From Orientia chuto str. Dubai (GTDB lineage Bacteria > Pseudomonadota > Alphaproteobacteria > Rickettsiales > Rickettsiaceae): 52,288 nt of DNA. The position numbers and the translations under genes were made by a program. The stretch is taken from contig NZ_LANP01000004.1 in assembly GCF_000964595.1 (NCBI RefSeq), positions 1 through 52,288 of the forward strand, written 5' to 3'. How positions within the stretch are numbered: the stretch's first letter is position 1; each line of letters opens with the position of its first letter. This document shows positions 39,466 through 48,158 of the stretch, one piece after another. Under the pieces are notes generated by a model, which saw only the letters and a list, made by a program, of their open reading frames with translations, searched no databases and was not told where the DNA came from.

Positions 39466-40323
39466 ATGTCTTATAAGCCTGGGTTATATATTGTCGCTAC
39501 TCCTATCGGTAATTTTAAGGATATCACAATTAGAGCACTAGAAATATTGCAATGTTCCAGCTACATATTATGTGAAGATACTAGAAAATCTCAGAAGTTA
39601 TTAACAGAATATAATGTTAACAAAAAATTAATAATATATAACGACCATAGTACACTTGAAACTAGAGAATATGTTAAAAGTTTGATTATTAATAAAGAAG
39701 TAGTTAGCTTAATTTCTGATGCTGGTACACCATTAATATCAGATCCTGGTTATAAGCTCATAAAATTTCTGCAAGAAAATGATTGCTATGTTGATATAAT
39801 TCCTGGCGCTTGTTCTATTATTGCTGCATTAACTATCTCAGCTATGCCAACTGATAAATTTATGTTTTTAGGATTTTTGCCTAAAACTACTACCTCCAAA
39901 GAGAAGATTCTAAGAACACTTTGTAATTCTGATTTAACCATTATTGCTTTTGAAACAGCAAAGCGGTTACTTTCATCTCTTAGTAGTATATTAAAAATTT
40001 TAGGTGATACTGAAGTATGCATTGCTCGTGAATTAACAAAAATTCATCAAGAAGTAAAAAAAATGAAAGTTAAAGCAATGATTCAATATTATCAGAGTAA
40101 TCTAGTAAAAGGGGAACTAGTATTGCTAATTTCCCCTCAGTTTGCATCATACTCTAATATAAAACAATCGCAATTTTTAATAGAAAACAAAATACGTAAA
40201 TTTATTAAGCAAAAATTCACAACAAAAGATATCGTAAATTTAATTTATGATACCAGTAATCAACTACATAACAAATCTGATTTGTATAAGTTAGTGACAA
40301 AAATAAAAAATAGTTTGCAGTAA
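39466..40323 (+). CDS. rsmI: 16S rRNA 2'-O-methyltransferase RsmI
   Basis: Methylates the ribose of C1402 in 16S rRNA. The tetrapyrrole-methylase-type fold is seen in the start MSYKPGLYIVATPIGNFKDI, the ILCEDTRKSQKLL motif, VVSLISDAGTPLISDPGYKL and IDIIPGACSIIAAL-type text (VDIIPGACS). The ATG at 39466 is chosen because the family starts right at YIVATPIGN. A TTG at 39421 would add 15 residues of no family content. 285 aa, intact. Confidence 0.94.
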   Translation: MSYKPGLYIVATPIGNFKDITIRALEILQCSSYILCEDTRKSQKLLTEYNVNKKLIIYNDHSTLETREYVKSLIINKEVVSLISDAGTPLISDPGYKLIKFLQENDCYVDIIPGACSIIAALTISAMPTDKFMFLGFLPKTTTSKEKILRTLCNSDLTIIAFETAKRLLSSLSSILKILGDTEVCIARELTKIHQEVKKMKVKAMIQYYQSNLVKGELVLLISPQFASYSNIKQSQFLIENKIRKFIKQKFTTKDIVNLIYDTSNQLHNKSDLYKLVTKIKNSLQ

Positions 40324-40329
40324 AATATA

Positions 40330-41618
40330 TTAAAATACTTTTTTTGTTAATGGAGTGATAAGCTTTTGCCCTCCCATATAATTTCTAAGATTTTCTGGAA
40401 TAATAACTGATCCATCTGGATTTTGATAGTTTTCTAAAATAGCAATGATAGTTCTACCAATAGCAAGCCCAGATCCATTAATGGTGTGCAAAAATCTAAC
40501 TTTTTTAGAACCGAGTTCTTTATATTTACTTAGTGATCTTCTAGCTTGAAAATCACCAAAATGCGAACAACTTGAAATTTCTCTATAACAATTTTGTGCT
40601 GGTAACCATACTTCAAGGTCATAAGTTTTATGTGCAGCAAATCCCATGTCACCGCTACATAATAACACTACTCTATATGGTAAACCTAATTTTTCCAGAA
40701 TTTTTTCAGCAGCAGTAGTAAGATACTCAAATTCTCTAGTTGCAGTTCCAGGAGTAGTAATAGTGAAAAGTTCTACTTTTCCAAATTGATGCATTCGTAA
40801 CATACCTTTAACATCTTTACCAGCACTTCCTACTTCCGATCTAAAACAAGGAGTAAAGGCTACTAATTTTATCGGTAATTCATCTTCTAATAAGGTGGTA
40901 TTAGCAAAAATATTAGTTAGTGGCACTTCTCCAGTAGGTATTAATCTATACCCAGTAGTAGTTTCAAATGATGCGTCAGAAAATTTAGGCAATTGGCCAA
41001 CATTATACATAGCATGATTTTTAACAAGATATGGTGGAGATACTTCAAAAAAATTGAATTCAGTAGTATGAATATCAATCATAAAATTAATTAAAGCTCT
41101 TTCAAGTTTGGCAAGATCATGTTTTAAAATTACAAACCTACTACCTGACATCTTAGTAGCTATATTAAAATCCATCATTCCTAAATTCTTTCCAATTTCA
41201 TAATGATGTTTAGGTGATTTTATATTTGAATTGTACCACACTCTCTAAGCACTTTATTCATATCACTATTAACACCGTATGGTACCTCATCGGCAGCTAT
41301 ATTGGGAAGATTATTCATAATTTCAGAAAACTTTTTTTCATAATGAAATAATGAATTTTCTAGCTTATCTATTTTTTGATTAATAAGTTTAACATCACTT
41401 TGTATCTTTTCACACTCTACGCTTGATTTATTATGAGCACAGGCTATATAATTAGATTTTTCTTTTCTTTCATGCTGTAATTGTTGAATTAAAGCTATTA
41501 ATTTTCTTTTTTTTAAATCAATATGCATTATTGATTTAGATACTGAATTAATTCCTCGTTTACTTAATAACTCATCAAGTTTACTTGGATTTTCTCTAAT
41601 CCACTTTATGTCTAGCAT
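40330..41618 (-). pseudogene. serS: Seryl-tRNA synthetase, interrupted by a frameshift
   Basis: The N-terminal part (41618-41220, start MLDIKWIRENPSKLDELL) gives the tRNA-binding coiled-coil arm. The C-terminal part (about 41241-40330) gives the class II catalytic domain: [40 protein letters not shown]-type motif 2 ([12 protein letters not shown]), and the motif 3 region [15 protein letters not shown]. The frames change at about 41222-41236, where the expected ECGT then [13 protein letters not shown] are one base out. A single missing A (ACA-A-ATT) would restore a 429-aa protein. SerS is essential, so an error in the sequence is likely unless another serS exists. Its start overlaps tatC by 23 bases. 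Confidence 0.85.
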
Positions 41619-42354
41619 TTGTTCTCGACTTTAAAATTTTACATGTTATTATAGAAGCCTCATATAATAAAATCAATGGAGTTGCAAGAGCGAACTGACT
41701 TATAATATCTGGTGGAGTTAATACAGCAGCTATTATGAAGTTTAGTACTATAGCTATTCTTCTTTTTTTTATTAATGTTGATATCGAAATAATATTTAAT
41801 AAATTTAACATTATTAATATTAATGGTAACTCAAAGGAAATACCAAAAGCTAAACTAAATTGTATTAATAAAGTTAAATATTCACTCATTCTTGCTTCTA
41901 AGACTATTGGAAGTCCAGTATCTTTTAGTGATTCAAATCCTAAAAAGAAATAACATGCATTAGGTATTACTAAGAAAAAAGCAAATAAGTTGCCAAGATA
42001 AAATAATATTGGTGATATAAATATCAAAATTCTAAAATAGTATTTTTCAGACTTATACAATCCTGGAGCTATAAAGAAGTAAATTTGTGCTGATAATATT
42101 GGAATGATAATTAAAAATCCCGTATAAAATGACAATTGTAGATAAGTAAAGAATCCCTCTGCTAAACCAGTGTATATCATTCTATGACTTTGATCAGGTA
42201 AGATATTTTTTAGTGGAATAGTTAAAAAATTGTATATGTTTTTACTATAGCAATAACTTATTCCACAAGCTAGCAAAAAACAAATTAGTACTTTTAATAC
42301 TCTAACTTTAAGTTCAGCTAGATGTTCACTGAATTTATAAGTTTTAAAATTCAT
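41596..42354 (-). CDS. tatC: Twin-arginine translocase subunit TatC
   Basis: Core inner-membrane receptor of the Tat export route for folded proteins. The 252-aa protein has six membrane helices. The start EHLAELKVRVLKVLICFL carries the conserved Glu and Arg of the family (9-26). FFTYLQLSFYTGFLIIIPIL and SFELPLILIML also fit. It ends in the start of serS (23-base overlap). tatA and tatB are not adjacent. Its promoter shares the 162-base region with parS-like site 1 and rsmG. Confidence 0.93.
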   Translation of the reverse strand: MNFKTYKFSEHLAELKVRVLKVLICFLLACGISYCYSKNIYNFLTIPLKNILPDQSHRMIYTGLAEGFFTYLQLSFYTGFLIIIPILSAQIYFFIAPGLYKSEKYYFRILIFISPILFYLGNLFAFFLVIPNACYFFLGFESLKDTGLPIVLEARMSEYLTLLIQFSLAFGISFELPLILIMLNLLNIISISTLIKKRRIAIVLNFIIAAVLTPPDIISQFALATPLILLYEASIITCKILKSRTNARHKVD

Positions 42355-42412
42355 AGTTACATTGGTTTAATGATATTATATATGCTATTATGGAAAAAAT
42401 GGTTCATAAAAA

Positions 42413-42428
42413 TGTTTCATGTGAAACA
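42413..42428. promoter_or_regulatory. parS-like site 1
   Basis: TGTTTCATGTGAAACA differs in one base from the conserved bacterial parS, TGTTTCACGTGAAACA. It is in the gap between tatC and rsmG, about 145 bases from the perfect site, and is next to parA and parB. ParB should bind it more weakly, or this is a decayed parS. Confidence 0.75.
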
Positions 42429-42516
42429 TTTTTTGCAATATAATATCATTAAAAATAAAAAGTTGAATAATTTATGCTTTGTTATTTAATGAAAAGATAA
42501 TTTCAGAAGTGTAAAT

Positions 42517-43116
42517 ATGTTTCAATCAATGCATAACCTTTTAAATGTTAATTATAATGTTTCACGTGAAACATTTGATAAATTTCAAAAGTATTATTCG
42601 TTATTAAGTAAATGGAATTCAAAAATAAATTTAGTTTCAGCAACTACTTTACAAAACTTTTGGCAAAGGCATATTTTGGATTCTATACAATTATTAAATT
42701 ACATTCACAATAAAGATATTATTTTAGTAGATTTAGGTAGTGGGGCTGGATTTCCAGGAGTAGTATTGTCTATAGCAGGGATAAAAAAAGTAGTACTGAT
42801 AGAATCTGATAGCCGTAAAGCTGCTTTTTTATTACAAGCTGCTCAATTATCTGAGCAAAAGATTGAAATAATAAATGATAAAATACAAAACTTAAAGATA
42901 AAATGTGATATTGTGACTGTTAGAGCGCTAGCAAATATAGATACAATATTGTCTTATACTAAAAAATTTATTATTAAAGAAAAATATTTAATTTTAAAAG
43001 GTAAAAGTCCACAAAATGAAATCACTCAATCATTATTACATAATGAATTTAATTATAAGTTATATCAAAGTTGTACTAAGCATAATTCATATATACTAGA
43101 AATTAAAATGCGATAA
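42517..43116 (+). CDS. rsmG: 16S rRNA m7G527 methyltransferase RsmG
   Basis: Methylates G527 of 16S rRNA. The 199-aa protein has the start FDKFQKYYSLLSKWNSKINLVS (20-41), the SAM loop DLGSGAGFPGVVL, and IESDSRKAAFL and VTVRALANID. Complete. The perfect parS at 42558-42573 lies inside its coding sequence, near codons 14-19. It leads rsmG-parA-parB; three bases separate it from parA. This order is typical of the origin-near region in many bacteria. Confidence 0.95.
   Translation: MFQSMHNLLNVNYNVSRETFDKFQKYYSLLSKWNSKINLVSATTLQNFWQRHILDSIQLLNYIHNKDIILVDLGSGAGFPGVVLSIAGIKKVVLIESDSRKAAFLLQAAQLSEQKIEIINDKIQNLKIKCDIVTVRALANIDTILSYTKKFIIKEKYLILKGKSPQNEITQSLLHNEFNYKLYQSCTKHNSYILEIKMR
42558..42573. promoter_or_regulatory. 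parS site 2 (perfect match)
   Basis: TGTTTCACGTGAAACA matches the consensus parS of chromosomal ParABS systems at all 16 bases. It lies inside the first codons of rsmG (reading NVSRETF). It would be the loading site for the ParB encoded 1.4 kb downstream and so a centromere-like site for chromosome partition. Confidence 0.9.
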
Positions 43117-43119
43117 GCA

Positions 43120-43917
43120 ATGAATAATAACACACAAATTGTAGTCATTGTTAATCAAAAAGGAGGCGTAGGTAAAACTACTACTGCTACTAATTTAGCA
43201 ACAGCATTTGCAGCGGTAGGAAAAAAAACACTTCTTATCGATCTAGATCCTCAAGGCAACGCAAGTATAGGATTTGGAATAAATGAGTTAAACACTAAAA
43301 AAAGTATATATCAAATTTTTATTAACCGTAATATTAATATTTCTGAGCAAGCATATAATATTGTTCATTCTTTACTAGTGCCAACCATAGTACCTAATTT
43401 AGATATAATAATTTCTAACATTGATCTTAGCGCTACTGAAATTGAACTTATTGCTGAACAAGATAAAGAATCAAAATTAAAATTAGCTCTTAGCTATATT
43501 CAGTCTCAATATGATTATATAATAGTAGACTGTTTGCCTTCTTTAGGATTACTAACTTTAAATGCTTTAACAGCTGCTACTCAAGTAATTATTCCTATGC
43601 AATGTGAATTTTTAGCCCTAGTAGGACTAAGCCAACTTTTAAAAATTATTGATAGGTTTAAACAAAAATTCAATCCTAATCTAAAAATTCAAGGTATATT
43701 ATTAACTATGCATGATAGAAGAAATAAATTAACTTTGCAAGTTGAAGAAGATGTTCGAAAGCATCTGAAAAATTTAGTATTTAAAACTGTAATTCCAAGA
43801 AATGTTAGAATATCTGAAGCTCCATCTTTTGGCAAACCAGTAATTTTATACGATCCTAAATGCTTAGGATCTATAGCATACATGCACCTAGCTAAGGAAA
43901 TATTAGGTACAAATTAA
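43120..43917 (+). CDS. parA: Chromosome partitioning ATPase ParA
   Basis: A 265-aa deviant Walker ATPase. The P-loop is NQKGGVGKTTTATNLATA (12-29), with LLIDLDPQGNAS as A' and YIIVDCLPSLGLLTLNAL as Walker B. It forms ATP-dependent dimers on the nucleoid and moves ParB-parS complexes. Full length. It is followed by parB after 15 bases. Confidence 0.97.
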   Translation: MNNNTQIVVIVNQKGGVGKTTTATNLATAFAAVGKKTLLIDLDPQGNASIGFGINELNTKKSIYQIFINRNINISEQAYNIVHSLLVPTIVPNLDIIISNIDLSATEIELIAEQDKESKLKLALSYIQSQYDYIIVDCLPSLGLLTLNALTAATQVIIPMQCEFLALVGLSQLLKIIDRFKQKFNPNLKIQGILLTMHDRRNKLTLQVEEDVRKHLKNLVFKTVIPRNVRISEAPSFGKPVILYDPKCLGSIAYMHLAKEILGTN

Positions 43918-43932
43918 TGGATAATATAAAAA

Positions 43933-44808
43933 ATGCGCACATCTAAAACTCGAGGATTAGGAAGAGGCCTATCAGCTTTATTAAACGATAATATTGGTAG
44001 CTCTTCTTCTAATATTGCTCAAAATGATTCTATTAGTATTTTAAATATACATCAGTTGATTGTTAATTCTAATCAACCAAGAAAAGCTTTTGACCATGAC
44101 AGTTTAATAGAGCTATCTAAATCAATACTAGCGCATGGTATATTACAGCCTATAATTGTTAATAAAACTAAAGAAGCAGATAAATATATTATAATTGCTG
44201 GAGAACGCAGGTGGAGAGCTGCTAAAATAGCTAATATAATTGAAGTGCCGGTTGTTATTATGGAGATTGACAATAATCAAGCATTACAAGTAGCATTAAT
44301 TGAAAATATTCAAAGAGAAAAACTAAATATTATAGAAGAAGCTGAAGGATACTTAAGACTGATTGAGGAATTCAACTTTACTCAAGAAGGTTTAAGTAAA
44401 ATTTTAGGTAAAAGTCGTAGCCATATTGCTAATCTATTGAGACTTAACAGTTTACCTATATCAGTTAAAGAGAGTTTGATTCAAGGTAAAATTACTATGG
44501 GGCATGCTAGAACTCTTGTTGGTTATGAAGATGCAGCTAAAATAATTGAAACAATTATTAATCAAAATTTGAATGTACGACAAACAGAAGCATATATAAA
44601 AAAATTAAATAATAAAAATAAATTAAACAATAATATAATTAAGCATGTCACTAGCTCAGAATTAGATGAATTGCGTATACTTACGCAAACTTTATCAGAA
44701 AAACTGAACACAAAAGTTATTATTGAAAATTCAAATCAGAGAGGCAAAATAACTATCTTTTTTTCCAGTCTAGAAAAATTAGATACCATTTTATCAAGAA
44801 TAAAGTAG
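43933..44808 (+). CDS. parB: Chromosome partitioning protein ParB
   Basis: A 291-aa CTPase and parS binder. The start RTSKTRGLGRGLSALL carries the ParA-activating Arg. Box I is NQPRKAFDHDSLIELSKSI; box II, with the CTP-binding core, is GERRWRAAKI with IENIQREKLNIIEEAEGYL. The helix-turn-helix is seen in LSKILGKSRSHIANLLRL. The dimer domain follows. It ends the rsmG-parAB run; IS6 debris follows at once. Confidence 0.96.
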   Translation: MRTSKTRGLGRGLSALLNDNIGSSSSNIAQNDSISILNIHQLIVNSNQPRKAFDHDSLIELSKSILAHGILQPIIVNKTKEADKYIIIAGERRWRAAKIANIIEVPVVIMEIDNNQALQVALIENIQREKLNIIEEAEGYLRLIEEFNFTQEGLSKILGKSRSHIANLLRLNSLPISVKESLIQGKITMGHARTLVGYEDAAKIIETIINQNLNVRQTEAYIKKLNNKNKLNNNIIKHVTSSELDELRILTQTLSEKLNTKVIIENSNQRGKITIFFSSLEKLDTILSRIK

Positions 44809-44849
44809 CAAAATTTAAGATTTTTTATTATTATTTCAATATCACTTGA

Positions 44850-45110
44850 GTCTGGTTCCGTCGCATCTGTATGGCATATTTATAATAATTTACCCAAAAT
44901 CTGAGATTTTAGGAATTATACTGCCATTAACATTTTAAAATCATCGAAAGTATATACATATATGATCATTAGTTCCGACTGTTTTTAAATCATACAAATA
45001 TTTTCTATACTGGTAATAGTAATCTTAGTACTATGAAAACCGTTAAAATCAAGCATTAGTTGATTTTGATTTTTAATAAATCTATAATCACGCTTCATGA
45101 TATTATTCAG
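44850..45110 (-). mobile_element. IS6-family remnant, copy D (3' part)
   Basis: The right edge, GGTTCCGTCGCATCTG, is a good IS6-type terminal repeat. On the minus strand the frames give LNNIMKRDYRFIKN, then MLDFNGFHSTKITITSIENICMI, and a stop. These are the C-terminal motif pieces of the IS6 transposase. The N-terminal two thirds are missing; integrase debris begins right after it. Confidence 0.68.
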
Positions 45111-45164
45111 ATATTTATTTTTTTATCTTTAATTAAATTTACAAAATTTGTCAATATTATAAAA

Positions 45165-45431
45165 AAATTAAAGCACAATGCCGAAAATAGAGATGAAAAT
45201 GAAAGAGGACTTGTGTTTAGAGTATCAAGTAGTGGAACAAGTTTATTTAGATAAGAAATATAGAAAACAGGGTCTAATAGAAAAAAAACTACACTAGAAA
45301 TAGAGAACATAAAATGCAAGCGAGAGAACGTAGTCTAACTTACGATGAAATGCCGAAATTTTTACAAGTAGTAAAGCAAGAAAAGAACGAGATAGTCAAA
45401 GATTTCATATTAGATGTATTATTATCTTGAC
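45165..45431 (+). pseudogene. Tyrosine integrase remnant (plus strand)
   Basis: Two parts of a phage/ICE-type tyrosine recombinase survive: ERGLVFRVSSSGTSLFR, the N-terminal DUF4102 start of the integrase, and 45313-45431, ARERSLTYDEMPKFLQVVKQEKNEIVKDF, the start of the catalytic domain, ending at LLS and a stop. The stretch between is out of frame. A tRNA-Arg gene follows 190 bases later, in the usual place for an element that integrates at a tRNA. Confidence 0.65.
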
Positions 45432-45620
45432 ATTAATATGTAATATGTTTTTTTATAAAATTAGTTAATTTTGTTGAAAATACAAATGTTTATATATAAA
45501 TTTATTGTGTAGAATTGTAAAAATTAAAGATACGGTAAGAAGCAAAGTTTTGCAGCATTTTATTTGTGTTTTTATAATATCTACCTTCTAGATTTTTGAA
45601 TGTTTATATTTTTATGTTAT

Positions 45621-45697
45621 GCACCTGTAGCTTAACTGAATAGAGCACATGACTACGGATCATGAGGTTGGAGGTTTGAGTCCTTTCAGGTGCACCA
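45621..45697 (+). tRNA. tRNA-Arg (ACG) with A19/T56
   Basis: Cloverleaf is intact: acceptor GCACCTG/CAGGTGC, D stem GCTT/GAGC, anticodon stem CATGA/TCATG with loop CTACGGA (ACG, read as ICG after deamination), T stem GGAGG/CCTTT with two G-T pairs, discriminator A, encoded CCA at 45695-45697. The D loop is AACTGAATA, with A at position 19, and the T loop TTTGAGT, with T at 56. So the normal G19-C56 pair is changed to A19-T56. The change on both sides argues that the tRNA is functional. It lies between two integrase remnants. Confidence 0.93.
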
Positions 45698-46308
45698 TTT
45701 TTAAATTTATTTTACAGTAAAATCAAAAAATAGCAAAACAAGTCATGCTATAGTATGTCGTTACAAGATTTTAGGACACATTATTAATCCTCTCAAAAAA
45801 AGTACTCCAACCCCAGATATGATTCTATATTTTTCATATCTTTTGCTAATCCCGGCTATTCTTTTAATATTTGCATATATTTGATATGTATTAGTTTTTT
45901 TTTATCTATCTCTCTTTAAAATTTTCTGTTCCTTTCATAGTACTACAGAAATTATGTTTTGCTTTTGCAGGCAGATTTAACTACGACATTCAAGGTAAGT
46001 CTTATTCGCAATAATATGCTAAACATTTATATCTGAATTATAGCTTTTATTAATCCTAATTCTAATGAAAAAAGTTTATATCGTGTATTTAATCATGAAG
46101 GACTGCAATTTTGGTATAATAATATATTGAAAGGTCCAAATGGTTTACAGAAGGTTTTACAGGTTATTATGTAGATAAAATTAACTACTATTATTTTTTA
46201 ATATTCTGAAAAATCCATTAGTAACTATAACAATAAGCTATAATTACATTTATCTTTTCATGTTTCAAAGTTAACTGATAAAGATATTGAGCAACATTTC
46301 TTTAATCC
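45698..46308. other. Gene-free region, possible unknown gene fragment
   Basis: Shows no intact gene. A plus-strand frame at about 46035-46170 reads AFINPNSNEKSLYRVFNHEG and then LQFWYNNILKGPNGLQKVLQ, which looks like real protein but is cut at both ends. I do not recognise it; it may be cargo of the element. Confidence 0.4.
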
Positions 46309-46860
46309 TCAAGTAGTCAAAAACTGCCTTAGTACTGGTTCTAAACTAACTTTAGCATAAATATCAGTTAATTTTATATTACTATGATTCAATGCTGCAC
46401 CAATCATATATTAACTTATACCAGCATCTGCTATCCAACTTTCAAATTCTCTTTTAAATCTTGTATTCTTAAGTTTTCTATGCTAGCCTTTTGAAAAATT
46501 TTATACAATCCTATTATGGATGCTATCTGCTCCCGCTCCTATCACTTGATAGCATTCATTCACTTGTAATTCTTAATTCCTCCTGATCTATTCCTTTTGC
46601 CATTAATGTCTTGAATTCTCTTGCTATTTTTCTAGCATCTCTAACTGATAAATCTGGATATGTCCTTATCTTTAGTTTTAGTTCCTCTTTTCTATATTTC
46701 TTATCTAAATATTTTTCTTCTTGATACTCTTAAGACAAGTCCACTTTTGATCTCTATAAACTGTTTTTTCATTCGGAGTCTACTTAGTACTCGATTTGTA
46801 AACTTTAATATTATTGAAGCCATAAATATGTTAGTATTTCGTTTTAGAGTTTGGATTTAG
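46309..46860 (-). pseudogene. Tyrosine integrase remnant (minus strand)
   Basis: The minus strand gives the start (KSGLVLRVSRRKIFR, then LKIRTYPDLSVRDARKIAREF and LMAKGIDQEELR) and directly afterwards the end of an integrase: REFESWIADAGIS, YMIGAALNHSNIKLTDIYAK with the catalytic Tyr in DIYA, and VSLEPVLRQFLTT and a stop at 46309. Stops and frame changes break it, and most of the catalytic middle is missing. It faces tRNA-Arg from the other side. Its start shares the GLV-RVS motif with the plus-strand remnant, so both are one family. Confidence 0.7.
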
Positions 46861-47677
46861 GCAACTTCTACTATCACATCTATAAATCGAGAAGCAGATT
46901 TTTCACCTTTTAGGTGACTAATCCGACTTTTTTCATCCTTAGCTAAAGAATCAAAAAAGTTCACGTTATTATTTACAACAACAATGGTACCAGTTATAGA
47001 CATAATTGAATTACGCATATTATCTGGAATACCAGCTTTCTCTGCAGCTTTAATCAAGAAATCATCAAGCATTATTTCTGGCTCTCTACTTTGTACCTGT
47101 TGTAAAGCTCTTTTTTGAGTCAAAGAATCGTTTTACGTGCAGCAAAAAGGTAATCAAAACCGCCTTACGACTGTATATCATGGCAAACAGATTCTCTCAT
47201 AGTCCAAGTTTTTGGTAAAGTTGCTGCAAATAATGATTTAGTTAACTCACAGTCTCCTTTAGCAAATTGATTCATCTCCATTGCCAGGTTAAGCAAGTCT
47301 TTTAAAGCATTCTCAATCTGCGGAGTAAAGGTTTTTAAACCTAATGAAAAAGCATAAACCTTAGCCTGAGAGCCAATGTTTTTCATTAGTTGTACTAGTT
47401 CTTCTCCTGAAATAATTGAGAAGCTGCCAAGATAAGCATCAATACCGCTACAGCTCATGCTTAATGATGGTGGGGAGTCATAGCAAACGGATGAAATGAT
47501 GTTCGGCTTGTTCGAGCTGATAATCCACCAGCTGCATAATATCCAGCTGCTTGATCTTGATACGATGCTAGTTACATTAACACTCATTCCTTGAAACACA
47601 TTCAATATGTTCCAAGCCAGTAGTGTTGGCATTTGCAAAAAAAAATAGTAGCACAAAATTTGCTTCCTTAAGCTCAT
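46857..47677 (-). pseudogene. traH: Conjugal transfer protein TraH, broken
   Basis: TraH belongs to the F-type type IV secretion system (mating-pair formation). The front part (47677-47165) has the C-G-G-I-D-like CSGIDAYLGSFSIISGEELVQLMK and VYAFSLGLKTFTPQIENAL. The rear part (47123-46857) has REPEIMLDDFLIKAAEKAGIPDN, NSIMSITGTIVV and SHLKGE. A frame break lies between them at about 47124-47164. In the front part the codons at about 47470-47570 are in a shifted frame: in the other frame they give the TraH text YQDQAAGYYAAGGLSARTS. So it carries two compensating indels as well. Nonfunctional. Followed by an integrase scrap. Confidence 0.8.
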
Positions 47678-47706
47678 AAACTACCTCTAATTTGGTAATA
47701 CAATTG

Positions 47707-47960
47707 CTAAATATTGTCGATAATTTTATCCTCAGAGACTATTCCTCTAGCTATTGGATATATTTTCCTGCCGTTACTAGCCATCAAATACAACACTGGT
47801 ACAATGTGTTCCGGGTTTAATTTATTCAGCAACTCATTATTCTTACTAACAGCTAACAGTTGAAATTTATATTTATCAGCAAAGCTTTGAACAGTAGGAA
47901 TAAATGCCTTACAGAACAAACAATAAATAACACAGCAAGTTAAGTATTACTTTTATACCA
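47707..47960 (-). pseudogene. traF: Conjugal transfer protein TraF fragment
   Basis: The C-terminal thioredoxin-like part of an F-type TraF. The reading frame gives CLFCKAFIPTVQSFADKYKF with the CxxC (Cys-Leu-Phe-Cys), then VSKNNELLNKLNPEHIVPVLYLM and IARGIVSEDKIIDNI. The N-terminal part is lost or broken upstream of about 47960. It lies directly before traH in the same order as in F-type tra operons. Nonfunctional as a translocation part. Confidence 0.7.
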
Positions 47961-48158
47961 CTGGCGCTATTTATCAACTATCTGCACTAGCTAGACTTGC
48001 CATAATATCATCAGAAAGGAACACCACTACCATTGATCCTCAGCACTTGCTATTCTTTCAAGATCTTTTTAGAAATAGATAAATCTTTTCTATAATTTGA
48101 TATATGCTTTTCATGATTTTTCAGTGGACAAGGTCATTAAACATCTTCCTATTATACG

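Larger units (their letters stand above)
44809..45620. other. Gene-free region: IS6 and integrase debris
   Basis: Behind parB lies IS6 copy D, then a broken integrase, then about 190 AT-rich bases before tRNA-Arg. No intact gene. Short open frames on both strands here are by-products. Confidence 0.6.

Noticed and set aside
42411-42434. Stem-loop with T-run read as a terminator
   Set aside because: The inverted repeat is the parS-like site, and it lies between two divergent genes, where no transcript should end.
45060-45254. Plus-strand open frame read as a new small gene
   Set aside because: Its last part (GLVFRVSSSGTSLFR) is an integrase piece, and its first part is antisense to IS6 copy D; it is a chance join of two remnants.
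45107-45319. Minus-strand 70-codon frame, similar to a plus-strand frame at 46660-46860
   Set aside because: The two resemble each other only because both are antisense to the N-terminal part of related integrase remnants.
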